Source of the DNA: Spongilla lacustris
Lineage: Eukaryota > Porifera > Demospongiae > Spongillida > Spongillidae
Length of the DNA: 64,000 nucleotides
Assembly: GCA_949361645.1 (NCBI GenBank)
Contig: OX442417.1
Coordinates: 2,919,026-2,983,025, forward strand
Direction of reading: 5' to 3'
The translations under genes and the position numbers were made by a program. This document shows, one piece after another, positions 47,701 through 57,900 of this stretch (position 1 is its first letter; the number at the start of each line of letters is the position of its first letter). The notes under the pieces were generated by a model. That model ran no database searches and was not told the origin of the DNA. It was given only the letters and a program-made list of their open reading frames with translations.

Positions 47701-47942
47701 TCCAATAGGTGTACACCTGGCAAAAATATAAATTCTGTTCCAGATTGAAAGTAGTATGAAGCATTATTGAAATATGTTCTAAAGTCTTGGCAAGTATTAT
47801 TGACATTGGTACACAAGGAAACATTTGGAGTGACATAGTAGGTGTGGTCATACTGTGAGGCTGTACTAAGAGGCAAGCCCAAAATGGCCACCAGTAGAAG
47901 GGGTACAGTATTTGCTGCAGCAGGTAATGTTTTGTAATCCAT
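44760..47942 (-). CDS. Receptor-like protein: beta-helix ectodomain and multi-pass C-terminus, about 1060 aa
   Basis: Single long open frame without visible introns. I start at ATG 47942 (MDYKTLPAAANTVPLLLVAI), which gives a good signal peptide; the longer frame begins only with TTG. Residues about 80-470 are rich in Asn, Ser and parallel beta-helix-like repeats (GGAISISENSALVFGPNSST, GGAIYIDSSN, GGAIFVEAPAS) with many N-glycosylation sequons. Residues about 560-675 are cysteine-rich (CICDPLLQRYNFIC, GVLCGQCQGNLSM). From about 678 to 1008 there are roughly 7-8 hydrophobic helices, with LKPFLDSYQAPFKDHYRFW in a loop before one of them, then a cytoplasmic tail of about 52 residues. This architecture recurs in uncharacterised families of sponges and other early animals; a surface receptor or adhesion role is an inference. 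A broken paralogue lies at 41945-42862. Confidence 0.88.
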   Translation of the reverse strand: MDYKTLPAAANTVPLLLVAILGLPLSTASQYDHTYYVTPNVSLCTNVNNTCQDFRTYFNNASYYFQSGTEFIFLPGVHLLDLDSILSVQDIVNLRLVGSDTFTQHSVVENVVEYGFDPYAYDNNVSYLQSSTVILCTSRSGLSFFRVTNLTLANLTMLNCGKSIALSSVYNLLIDGLTVQNSSEFEVFGTGVLGQSMIMRSTFVGNNNLMYGFILFCTDQPCGYIEIVNCKFISLSFFSYYGTIDMHFKDASFYGCSINAESSILNILAIQQILFFGYNLFVQSSIFLTYSSIGFCDVNTFIQSNITAQYYCNVTLCGNSTFSSNYVSTIGGAISISENSALVFGPNSSTVFINNTASYGGAIYIDSSNCYVNIISPANVSFINNTAFIQGGAIFVEAPASANCFYSLNCTDIEDIHLYFEGNYAGDAGSVLYGGNIDTCQLENCSYNSTYIFDTITEIGYQDPSTSLISSDSPCIYPCDALANLACLTGQSVSLYSGQIPKVTFITVGQRNSIVPTVILVYSNAGNRVINVFRTLKQCNSYEVHYDNDNGTIKLITDSGLNFYSLDISILPCPALFTNDNVTSSCICDPLLQRYNFICNISDVTVLNAGNIWIGLTSQGAAAFQDPCPFDYCTGNKTINVLDLDSQCSYNRSGVLCGQCQGNLSMTFGTSRCANCSNYYLLLIIVFIVMGVLLVVVLFISKFTVANGALNGIVLYANLIRINDTIFFQNRNGYSSFLSAFIAWINLDWGIETCFYNGMDSYAKTWLQFVFPMSIIGVVVLAARYSSSLSKLFRFNAVPVLSTLVLLSYSKILQTTITILSSVSLKTMNSGADPYVWQYDGNIEYFGQKHLPLFIFAMFVIIIIIIPYLAILLLAPCLQTRSHWRGLQWINNLKPFLDSYQAPFKDHYRFWPGVLLFIRLPLYLVFMLSESTPVKMLAIITCVLMYLCIAVGLSVYKKWSDLLIEMAFIINISIISATVTAIGDSGSREMIVTLGITCAVILTVCILGYARVYNIWKKASNLTRTQVNKETSPLNNGSGTDKEESFEHVRDYREPLIEMY

Positions 47943-48297
47943 ATTGCAAGCCCTGAGCAAACGATACACTTCATAATGAACTGATTTAGTCAAAACACTA
48001 CATGTACATACATGTACGTGTACGAGTATAACAAACGTTATCTACAATTTATGTGACACCATTGTGAATCATGCAATAAACCTTGCTCCGTATTACAGCT
48101 CACGTTGTTTTGATTGGAACATTACTATTAGCTACTGAGAGCGCAAGCATTTGTAGGCACTATCCAAATCCTATATGGAGAGTACTTATGCACTCTATTA
48201 ATCATTTCTACGTGTACATTGATTCTTACTCTGCATAATGCAAACTGATTTGGCATGGCTGCATGAAAAATGTGCACAACTAGATTTTAGTTTTCTA

Positions 48298-48358
48298 GGT
48301 GGTGGTGATTGTGGTGGTGATTGTGGTGGTGGTTGTGTTGGTTGTGGTGGTGGTGGGG
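48298..48358. repeat. GGT/GATTGT microsatellite
   Basis: Repeats of GGTGGTGATTGTGGTGGTGA type. Confidence 0.85.
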
Positions 48359-48658
48359 ATGTTAAATCAACTCGACCTGTAGCATATACTATTTTATGCT
48401 ACTGCCCATCTCAGCAAGATGCGCCACGTCCGTTGGCTCTATTGTTTAGTGTTATATATAACCGTATATACTTTTGCAATTGACAAAAATGAAAATGTAC
48501 GGATAAATACATGTATTGGACTGGCGCCCACAGCTAGGGTAAGGGAACGCCATTCCATAGCCGATTATGACTACGGGGGGAAGGAGTGTGTGTGCAGTCC
48601 GCTTACAACTAGTGCAGTGGGAGGGTGGGGTGTCCGCTTTTGGCCGATTCGACCAGTG

Positions 48659-48661
<3 letters not shown>

Positions 48662-48690
<29 letters not shown>
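48662..48690. repeat. Poly-G tract, 29 nt
   Basis: Uninterrupted G run preceded by GTGGGA. Glycine- or proline-rich ORFs across it are by-products. Confidence 0.95.
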
Positions 48691-48692
<2 letters not shown>

Positions 48693-49008
48693 ATCCCCGG
48701 GGGGACGCCCATGGGGATGAGGAAAATGCATGAGTATACGAAAATGCATGGTTTGTATAAAAATATATGATTATCAATTTCTTTGGTATATCTCATGGAC
48801 TTTGCCAATAGAGGATTTGCAGTTACCTAATCCGCCTTAGTAACCGTTGCTACGTCGCCATGTGAATTGCAATCAATATGCTATAGTTGCAAACATTTTT
48901 GCATTCGTGCGTTTCTATAGTCTGTGGATGAATGCAGCAATCAGTTGTCTACGCAGTATGAGGCATTGCCTAAACATAATACAGAAGTTGAGAAATTGAG
49001 AAATGATA

Positions 49009-49208
49009 NNNNNNNNNNNNNNNNNNNNNNNNNNNNNNNNNNNNNNNNNNNNNNNNNNNNNNNNNNNNNNNNNNNNNNNNNNNNNNNNNNNNNNNNNNNN
49101 NNNNNNNNNNNNNNNNNNNNNNNNNNNNNNNNNNNNNNNNNNNNNNNNNNNNNNNNNNNNNNNNNNNNNNNNNNNNNNNNNNNNNNNNNNNNNNNNNNNN
49201 NNNNNNNN
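49009..49208. other. 200-N assembly gap with duplicated edges
   Basis: The 44 bp before the gap (48965-49008, starting ATTGCCTAAACATAATACAG) are repeated exactly after it (49209-49252). This is the signature of two overlapping contigs left unmerged, so no sequence may really be missing. Confidence 0.95.
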
Positions 49209-49259
49209 ATTGCCTAAACATAATACAGAAGTTGAGAAATTGAGAAATGATATACGTTG

Positions 49260-52120
49260 AGATGAGTATAATGCATATTTGGACGCTTCGGTGGGAACCT
49301 GTATAGTGTGACAGCATGCTAGCTATACAGCAGGACTATACTAATAACTAATACGCAGACATGATCAAAAGCCTTGGTCCGACTTCTTTTCCAGCCATTG
49401 CATGGAGTACTAAACAATTAAACCTAACTAACCGCATTCTTAGACTTCATGCAGCTACTGGTTCATGGTGTTATACATACTGTAGTCATAAAGAAAAACT
49501 GCCCAATAGAAGGTTCCATAGGGCCTGTCTAAAGATTAACGCAATTGGTAAACGGTTCTGCTTGAATTAACTAAAGAAACCGAAATTAAAGTGTTTTTCT
49601 TTAGTTCTGCATGCATGGTCTCTGAGATAATGGACGGTTCAAGTGTATTATACAAGCCAAATTAGCTGCAGGCGTCAAAACTGCCAGAAGTTTAGCACAA
49701 GTGGGGTGATGTTCTCTTACTCTATCATTACATGCATGTTCGTATATATGGCACGATTGGTCAATTTCTGTAGATGCTTCTTGTCTTTGTACACGCAGGA
49801 TGTTTGACCTACAATGTATGTGCAATATAGCTGAGCTGAGTCTTTCTGATGCAGTGCATGAAACATCCAACAGCCGTCCATTAAAGCAGCCTGTATATAT
49901 AGACTGACGGTATACCGCTCCAAGCATTGCATGGTTGTACTGTCTTCGATGCGTTAGTATATCTTCAAAGACGGTTGGTAGATAAGCAGGGATACCCACC
50001 TAATCATACTAGTGCTGTGATAGCTTGGCTGAGAACCCATGCAGTCCTAGCTCATTCCATTTTAGTGCACTAACGCAGTGGCGAAGGAATACCCCCCCCC
50101 CCCCCCCCGCCCTCCCCACACCCCACCCCCAATTTTAAAGTTGGTGGCGGGTCCACTCTATTCTTGAAGATGAGCGCAATGAGTTAAGGAGAAGGAGGAG
50201 TATGGTACATAAACTTATTGTATAGGAAGTATCGCAACTCTTCAAATTCCTTCCAACACTACATCAACTATTACCGACGTCATATGCTAGGTGTGCACAT
50301 TATGATGTGGGAGAAACTATATAACGCATTGGCAAGAAGATTGACAGTTTGTGGAGTAAATCATACAATTGAGTGCCCATGCAAGCATGTAAATTGTACA
50401 ATGTACATGTACATGTGCCAATGCACATGTACCATGTACATAATAATATCAGTATTATATACATCCCTATAGCACCCAAAGCGTTAAATGTAGTATTTAA
50501 ACAACCATGTGCGACCATATGAATGCATGACGTTTGAAAGTCTACTTCTTAAAAAGCGCACCTTCCCTCTTGTTGGCACGCCTGTGACTTTCAGCCGGCT
50601 ATTTCACTGAATTTTTTAAGTCGCCCCCCCCCCCCCCCCCCCCCCCCCCAAGCCAGCGATAGATCATGCATGGGTCGTATGCATACTTACAGGCAGAGTT
50701 TATAAGCTCTTTGTTACCAGACATGATGAATATTCATAAATGTATATGATGCAGGTACATGTACATGCATAATGTTGGCTCACTCGAAATGCTGCTGCAT
50801 GGCTACGTTTTGCATGTACGTATACACACCTAGCTTGTGTGGCATGAGGGATGCGTCGGTAACAGTTTATGTAGTGTGAAGAGTTGTATAAATATCTTAT
50901 GTGTCTAAAGTGACACGTAAAGTAATACTACTATTATTTCAACTGCATGAGTACTCATGCAACTGTTCGCACTCAAACTGCATGAGCTATAGATGACGTC
51001 CGTCTATACCAATCATGCGTAGACCAATAGGGTTGAACGGACAACCACAACCAGGTTCGAGGGGGTTTCGAGCGAATTAACCATTTTAACCCACCGGCAC
51101 CCCGCGTCAACATATATTGCAGCTTTGACAAATTTTCGATACACATGAGAAGTCACATCGTGTAGTGGAACACATGCAATTGCGGGCTTTGAACTAAGAA
51201 TCGCGCGGGGCATGTGCATAATTATAATTGTTATCAGGTACTGCTACATACTGTGTATACATAGGTATAATGACGTGATATACATTACATAGTTGCACCA
51301 CTCACCAATGCGTTTAGGAATAAATTCGCAGTACATAGCTGTACAAGAGCCACTGAGCAAGCAAGGAAAATGAGGATGTTTCGAAACTGAGAATCGCCGC
51401 TTTCCGCTCATGATCGATCGTTCAATGCATGCAGGCATGCTGCGGCCCATTTATAACTGACATATCATGTTATAGCGTGTATATATAGACGTGTACAACA
51501 CATGTACAAGGACATGTATAGTAACTCTTGCATGCATAACTAACCTGTTCTGCCGGAGCCTTCTGCATGAACGATATAAGTCTACTAGTCTAATGATGTG
51601 CATAGGCATGCACTTATACGATTTACTAGAATTAAGTGAACCGTTAACGTTATCTCTCCATATTTGGCCTTGAACGCGGGGGGCGGGGGGTTACTGCTAA
51701 TTGAACACATTTGAAGCTATATTTAGCCTTATAGTACAGCATTAAACCAAGCAGACATCAAATTCTATTCAGGTGTATGCCAGCAAAGAGGCAAGCCGGC
51801 TTTGGAATAGAGAGCTGGTTCCATACTAAATAAATGTACAGTAGAATAGTATATTACAGGTTCAAATAACAAACCGGCCAAATCCTGCAGAGATAATGAT
51901 GTCTATTCAACCGCATACGTCTTTTTATCGCAAAGACACGCAAACACGCGTGCACAAAGAGAAGCGAGAAGGCACAAAGACACATGAGGATGCTACAAAG
52001 AAACACAAATATACTGAAATGCTCGTTACCTGGTACATAACAATTTTTGCACAAAGACATTCAGCTACCCGTCTGTATTCAATTGGCATTCACAAAGACA
52101 CTTCAATACCATTCTAGACC
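49260..52120. other. Gene-poor stretch, two poly-C tracts
   Basis: Poly-C tracts lie at 50092-50108 (17 C) and 50624-50649 (26 C). The ORFs, up to 132 codons (49601-49999 minus), show no domain I recognise and no splice-supported extension. Confidence 0.5.
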
Positions 52121-52124
52121 CGAC

Positions 52125-52335
52125 ATCGTTCCGGTGTCACAGGCATACGGGTCCCCCCCCATTTTGGGACCGGGGGGACCCATATGCCTAGGCAACTGGG
52201 TTCCCCCCGGACCCAGTTGCCTAGGCATGTGGGTCCCTCCGGACCTAGATGCCTAGATGTTAAAAATTAATTATCCCGGACCCAAATGGCTAGGCAACCT
52301 GGTCCCCCCCGGACCCAGCTGCCTGTTAGCAAAAC
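52125..52335 (+). mobile_element. Dyad-array element type 2, copy 1
   Basis: It begins CCGGTGTCACAGGCATACGG. Dyads of the form GGAC-N6-GCCTAGGC-N6-GTCC (GGACCCAGTTGCCT/AGGCATGTGGGTCC) alternate with CCCC/GGGG. It contains the conserved block GCCTAGATGTTAAAAATTAA-TTATCCC and ends GGACCCAGCTGCCTGTTAGC. No coding sequence; it looks like a non-autonomous repeat. Confidence 0.78.
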
Positions 52336-52441
52336 AATACATATATATAAACATTTTAGAGAAAGCATATATATGCTTCGTGACCATAGGTGTCCGTCGA
52401 TGAGACGCAAGGGGGAGAGGGGAGGTGGGCGTATGCCCACC

Positions 52442-52442
<1 letters not shown>

Positions 52443-52476
<34 letters not shown>
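52443..52476. repeat. Poly-C tract, 34 nt
   Basis: The longest homopolymer in the window, preceded by GGGCGTATGCCCACCT, itself a small dyad. Confidence 0.95.
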
Positions 52477-52477
<1 letters not shown>

Positions 52478-52479
52478 CT

Positions 52480-53300
52480 CTGCGTACCCAAACTAATTAA
52501 TATCCATAGCATTATACCGGTTAACAATCAATTAATATTGCCGGCATTGAGTACCTAGCTACTTTGTTATTGAACGGCACAACAATTGCTATGCATGAGG
52601 ACTATACGAGTGATTCCCCGTCCATTGTATATTGAGTGGTACATGCCGTTCAATAACGATGGCTTAAGCTTGCTTGTGACTTCAAAACTGTGTACTTCTC
52701 GCGCGGGAGGGCTGGTTGATGTAATAATCTACGTTGCCTACGGATCAGAGCCCTGGATACAAATGAGCGGAAGCCTATGTTTTGACAGATGTATTTATTA
52801 CCCGGCTTTCCTAGCGTGTCTCAAAATTACATTGCGATCGACAGGTTAATCACTAAGTCCTGTATGATACGAAGAAATAGTTGTGTACTACTTGAACATG
52901 ACCCATTCATTGTTTGTATATGCTCAACATGTTTTTGTTTTTTGTTTTTTTTTTCAATCGTGTATATTATCACAATATTAATTATAACACACTAAATAAG
53001 AACTACTTATTAAACAGACTACTACAAAGTACCTAAGCCTAACTAATGTTACAGACATAGGATACTCAAATGATTAGGGCAGACTTCTCGTCAAAATAGC
53101 TCTTGCTGTGCTACGAGTTAGCACCAGACTAATATAAGACTGCCAAAAAGATCAGCAGTGACCTTACTTTTCGGCAGAGAAACACAGAATAAAACTGATG
53201 GCAAGCCGAGTGGCTGTTACAAAGTGTAACAGCTGACGGACGCTAACTTACCGTTGAGAAAGTAACAACAAATGTGTCTATCGTATATCAAAACCGGCCG
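52480..53300. other. No gene recognised
   Basis: Short ORFs without recognisable domains. Confidence 0.45.
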
Positions 53301-53319
53301 GTGCCAGTAAATAAAACGC

Positions 53320-53500
53320 ATCAGGAAACTCGGTCCCCCCCCTCCGCCCCCCTACCCGGACCAAGATGCCTGGATGTACAAATAATTACCCGGACCCATA
53401 TGCCTAGGCATTTGGGTCCGGGGGGGACCCAGTTGCCTAGGCATATGGGTCCCCCCCGGACCCAAAATAGGGGGGGACCCACATGCCTGTGACACCGGCA
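53320..53500 (-). mobile_element. Dyad-array element type 2, copy 2 (inverted)
   Basis: Opposite orientation to copy 1: the shared terminus CTGTGACACCGG lies at its right end. Two full dyads occur, GGACCCATATGCCT/AGGCATTTGGGTCC and GGACCCAGTTGCCT/AGGCATATGGGTCC, separated by six G. The conserved block GCCTGGATGTACAAATAATT is present. Confidence 0.78.
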
Positions 53501-53679
53501 CAAGTTGTCCAAGCGCCCGATTATCATTTATCAATATCAGTCATGATTTATTAATAAGATGTCATGTATATGTCTGAAGTGCCACGAGGAGTACCGAGAC
53601 GAAAGCGTTGAATGTTGTATAGATGTTGGTGTAGCAAATGTAGGCTAAGCAAATGACATATTAACATCTTTTTGTATGC

Positions 53680-53818
53680 CGGCGTCACAGGGAATTCGGT
53701 CCCCCCTACTTTTCGGTCCGGAGGACCGAGTTCAATCCCTGGATGCACAAAACTAATTATCCCGGACCCAGTTCCCTAGGGAACTTGGTCTCCCCCCGGA
53801 CCGAAATCCCTGGATGTA
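53680..53818 (+). mobile_element. Dyad-array element type 2, copy 3, diverged
   Basis: Begins CCGGCGTCACAGGGAATTCG. Its dyad has changed to GGACCCAGTTCCCT/AGGGAACTTGGTCT, with matched changes on both sides of the centre. The conserved block CCTGGATGCACAAAACTAAT is retained. Confidence 0.75.
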
Positions 53819-54004
53819 GTTATATTTATACGTTTGTCCTCGTGCACATGTACAAGAAATGTACATAACAAACGGATCGCTCTTCTGGACGACATGCATC
53901 GACAGAAGACTGGCTTTCCATGAATGCCATGTATCCTCCAGTGGTGGGCATCAGGGAAGAGATCGTACCGAAAGCAGGATTACTGCATGGCCATGTATGT
54001 ACCT

Positions 54005-54055
54005 ATATATATAATTATAATATAATATAATTATATAATATTATATATATAAATA
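54005..54055. repeat. AT microsatellite
   Basis: Imperfect TATAATTATA repeats of about 50 bp. Confidence 0.85.
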
Positions 54056-54059
54056 ATAC

Positions 54060-54960
54060 TCCATCAATGCATGCATGGGTATGCAGTTCTACATGTATAT
54101 GCTGATTTCCCACATTTATACTTGTCATTGCCGTTGTCAATAATCTGTTTGTATAAACAGACATTTAGCTGAATGTCAATCGTACATGCCAAAAGACTCT
54201 TTCAAAATCCCAACACTAGACTTGATCAAGCCCGTATATACTTGCATGTAACCGGTTTTTATGTGAATTGCGGGGAGTGGACATCATTGGTTCCCTATTC
54301 TAAACGCTTGCATGCACCTCGAGGAAATTGCTAAACCATCGTTGCTACAGACAACTTCTCAAAGTGGCCAGAAGCATGCAGCTGCATGCTTTGCACAACA
54401 AAACTGCTATCAGTGTATAGCAACGTCCATATACTCGATTGTCTGTGTCATACATGTAGATGAAGTATTGGAATTTGTAAATCGGGTATAGTTTAAAGGA
54501 GGAGTTGGCGTATAAAAGGAGAGTGGATCCAAAAATTTTAACCGGCCGTGCGGCTGTTTTAAATTTAAAATGGTGGCTACATATTTATGCATAGAGGCTT
54601 GGCAACAACAGCGTACATACAAGAGTTCTTCGCACACGTTTTGAATGTGCACTAGCACTCGCGTTTCACAGTCTGAAGTTAATAACCCTAAGTTAAAAAA
54701 CTGATCACATGTTCTTATAATCATAATGGCGACCTTAGATACTCTCGGCACAAATTACACCTGGAACGGACCGTCGGTCCTTTTCCTCTAGAGATGAAAA
54801 TGAAACTGTTCTGAGTAGGTTTGAAGCAGGGAGGCTACTACTGGCACTCAGTTGCAAGCGGAACGCTACTATCTGATTATCAGTGTGTTGAATGGTTTTT
54901 TGCTGGACCGCGTATTGACACAACCCGAGGCCTCAAGGAGCAGAACATCCTGTTCTGGGA
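54060..54960. other. No gene recognised; upstream region of the small gene
   Basis: Short ORFs only. It probably includes the promoter and 5' UTR of the four-exon gene starting at 54969; no clear TATA box is visible. Confidence 0.45.
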
Positions 54961-54968
54961 AGGAAATC

Positions 54969-57900
54969 ATGTCGGACCCTGCAGGTTAGTGCGATAGATA
55001 TACATGCACGTAGGCCCCTAAAAAAAAAAAGGGTATCTTGATTCTATACTATACCGTTAGTACGAGAGATGAAGCCCGGTTGAACGTAAGGCCTTCAAAC
55101 TTGCCCAGCTGTGCGGCTACTCCAGTAGCTATCTTGTAATAAACTAGGGTCCAGTTTGTTTGCCCACACAGCAAGCAGTCATGTGTCTGGGCTAGTTCCA
55201 GGGTGCAGTCTGGTCATTACCTTGCTAATTAGAAGAGTACTGTTTGGATTTAGTAATATCAATGCAAATGAGAGACTTCACCTTTGCTGGCATATTACCT
55301 TGCCAGCACATGACATTCTCTGTATTTGCTGGTATGGGTGAAGTGAAGCAGTGATACATCTGCTCAGGTGGGGTCTGAGATGATTGATTTCTTTTTTATG
55401 TCCTTGTTCATTCAGTTTATGTGAACAGACTGTACCAGCAAGTGGTACCTGATGCAGCAAAAGAGTCCATGAAGAAGGCAAGCCCTCACTATGCTACAAG
55501 TGGAGAGGTTAGCCTTTAATTCCCGTCACATACATGTATGTGTGTACGAGCTACATACATGTATGTGTGTGTGAGCTACATACATGTATGTGTGTATACG
55601 TGTATGTGTGTATGAGCTGCATACATGTATGTGTGTGTGAGCTACATACATGTATGGGTGTGTTAGCTACATACATGTATGTGTGTACGAGCTGCATACA
55701 TATATGTGTGTATACATGTATGTGTGTACGAGCTACATACATGTATGTGTGTGTGAGCTACATACATGTATGTGTGTATACGTGTATGTGTGTATGAGCT
55801 GCATACATGTATGTGTGTGTGAGCTACATACATGTATGGGTGTGTTAGCTACATACATGTATGTGTGTACGAGCTGCATACATATATGTGTGTATACATG
55901 TATGTGTGTACAAGCTACATACATGTATGTGTGTGTGAGCTACATACATGTATGTGTGTATACATGTATGTGTGTACGAGCTACATACATGTATGAGTGT
56001 GTGAGCTACATACATGTATGTGTGTATACGTGTATGTGTGTATGAGCTGCATACATGTATGTGCGTGTGAGCTACATACATGTATGGGTGTGTGAGCTAC
56101 ATACATGTATGTGTGTACGAGCTACATACATGTATGTGTGTACGAGCTACATACATATATGTGTGTACGAGCTACATATATACATGTATGTGTGTATGAG
56201 CTACATACATGTATGGGTGTGTGAGCTACATACATTTATGTGTGTATACATGTATGTGTGTATGATCTACATACATATATGTGTGTATACATGTATGTGT
56301 GTACGAGCTACATACATGTATGTGTGTGTGAGCTACATACATGTATGGGTGTGTGAGCTACATACATGTATGTGTGTACGAGCTACATACATGTATGAGT
56401 GTGTGAGCTACATACATGTATGTGTGTATACGTGTATGTGTGTATGAGCTGCATACATGTATGTGTGTGTGAGCTACATACATGTATGGGTGTGTTAGCT
56501 ACATACATGTATGTGTGTACGAGCTGCATACATATATGTGTGTATACATGTATGTGTGTACGAGCTACATACATGTATGTGTGTGTGAGCTACATACATG
56601 TATGTGTGTATACGTGTATGTGTGTACGAGCTTCATACATGTATGTGTGTATGAGCTACATACATGTATGGGTGTGTGAGCTACATACATGTATGGGTGT
56701 GTGAGCTACATACATGTATGTGTGTATACGTGTATGTGTGTATGAGCTGCATACATGTATGTGTGTGTGAGCTACATACATGTATGGATGTGTTAGCTAC
56801 ATACATGTATGTGTGTACGAGCTGCATACATATATGTGTGTATACATGTATGTGTGTACGAGCTACATACATGTATGTGTGTGTGAGCTACATACATGTA
56901 TGTGTGTATACGTGTATGTGTGTACGAGCTACATACATGTATGAGTGTGTGAGCTACATACATGTATGTGTGTATACGTGTATGTGTGTATGAGCTGCAT
57001 ACATGTATGTGTGTGTGAGCTACATACATGTATGGGTGTGTGAGCTACATACATGTATGTGTGTACGAGCTACATACATGTATGTGTGTACGAGCTACAT
57101 ACATATATGTGTGTACGAGCTACATACATGTATGTGTGTATGAGCTACATACATGTATGGGTGTGTGAGCTACATACATTTATGTGTGTATACATGCATG
57201 TATGTGTGTATGATCTACATGCATATATCTGTGTATACATGTATGTGTGTACGAGCTACATACATGTATGTGTGTGTGAGCTACATACATGTATGGGTGT
57301 GTGAGCTACATACATGTATGTGTGTACGAGCTACATACATGTATGAGTGTGTGAGCTACATACATGTATGTGTGTGTGAGCTACATACATGTATGTGTGT
57401 ATACGTGTATGTGTGTATGAGCTGCATACATGTATGTGTGTGTGAGCTACATACATGTATGGGTGTGTTAGCTACATACATGTATGTGTGTACGAGCTGC
57501 ATACATATATGTGTGTATACATGTATGTGTGTACGAGCTACATACATGTATGTGTGTGTGAGCTACATACATGTATGTGTGTATACGTGTATGTGTGTAC
57601 GAGCTACATACATGTATGAGTGTGTGAGCTACATACATGTATGTGTGTATACGTGTATGTGTGTATGAGCTGCATACATGTATGTGTGTGTGAGCTACAT
57701 ACATGTATGGGTGTGTGAGCTACATACATGTATGTGTGTACGAGCTACATACATGTATGTGTGTACGAGCTACATACATATATGTGTGTACGAGCTACAT
57801 ACATGTATGTGTGTACGATCTACATACATGTATGTGTGTATACATGTATATGTGTACGAGCTACATACATGTATGGGTGTGTGAGCTACATACATGTATG

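Noticed and set aside
49601..49999. 132-codon minus ORF
   Set aside because: No recognisable domain, no splice context, and the length is possible by chance in this region.
54725..54790. Short plus frame MATLDTLGTNYTWNG as an alternative first exon
   Set aside because: It stops after 21 codons and has only a weak donor; insufficient support.
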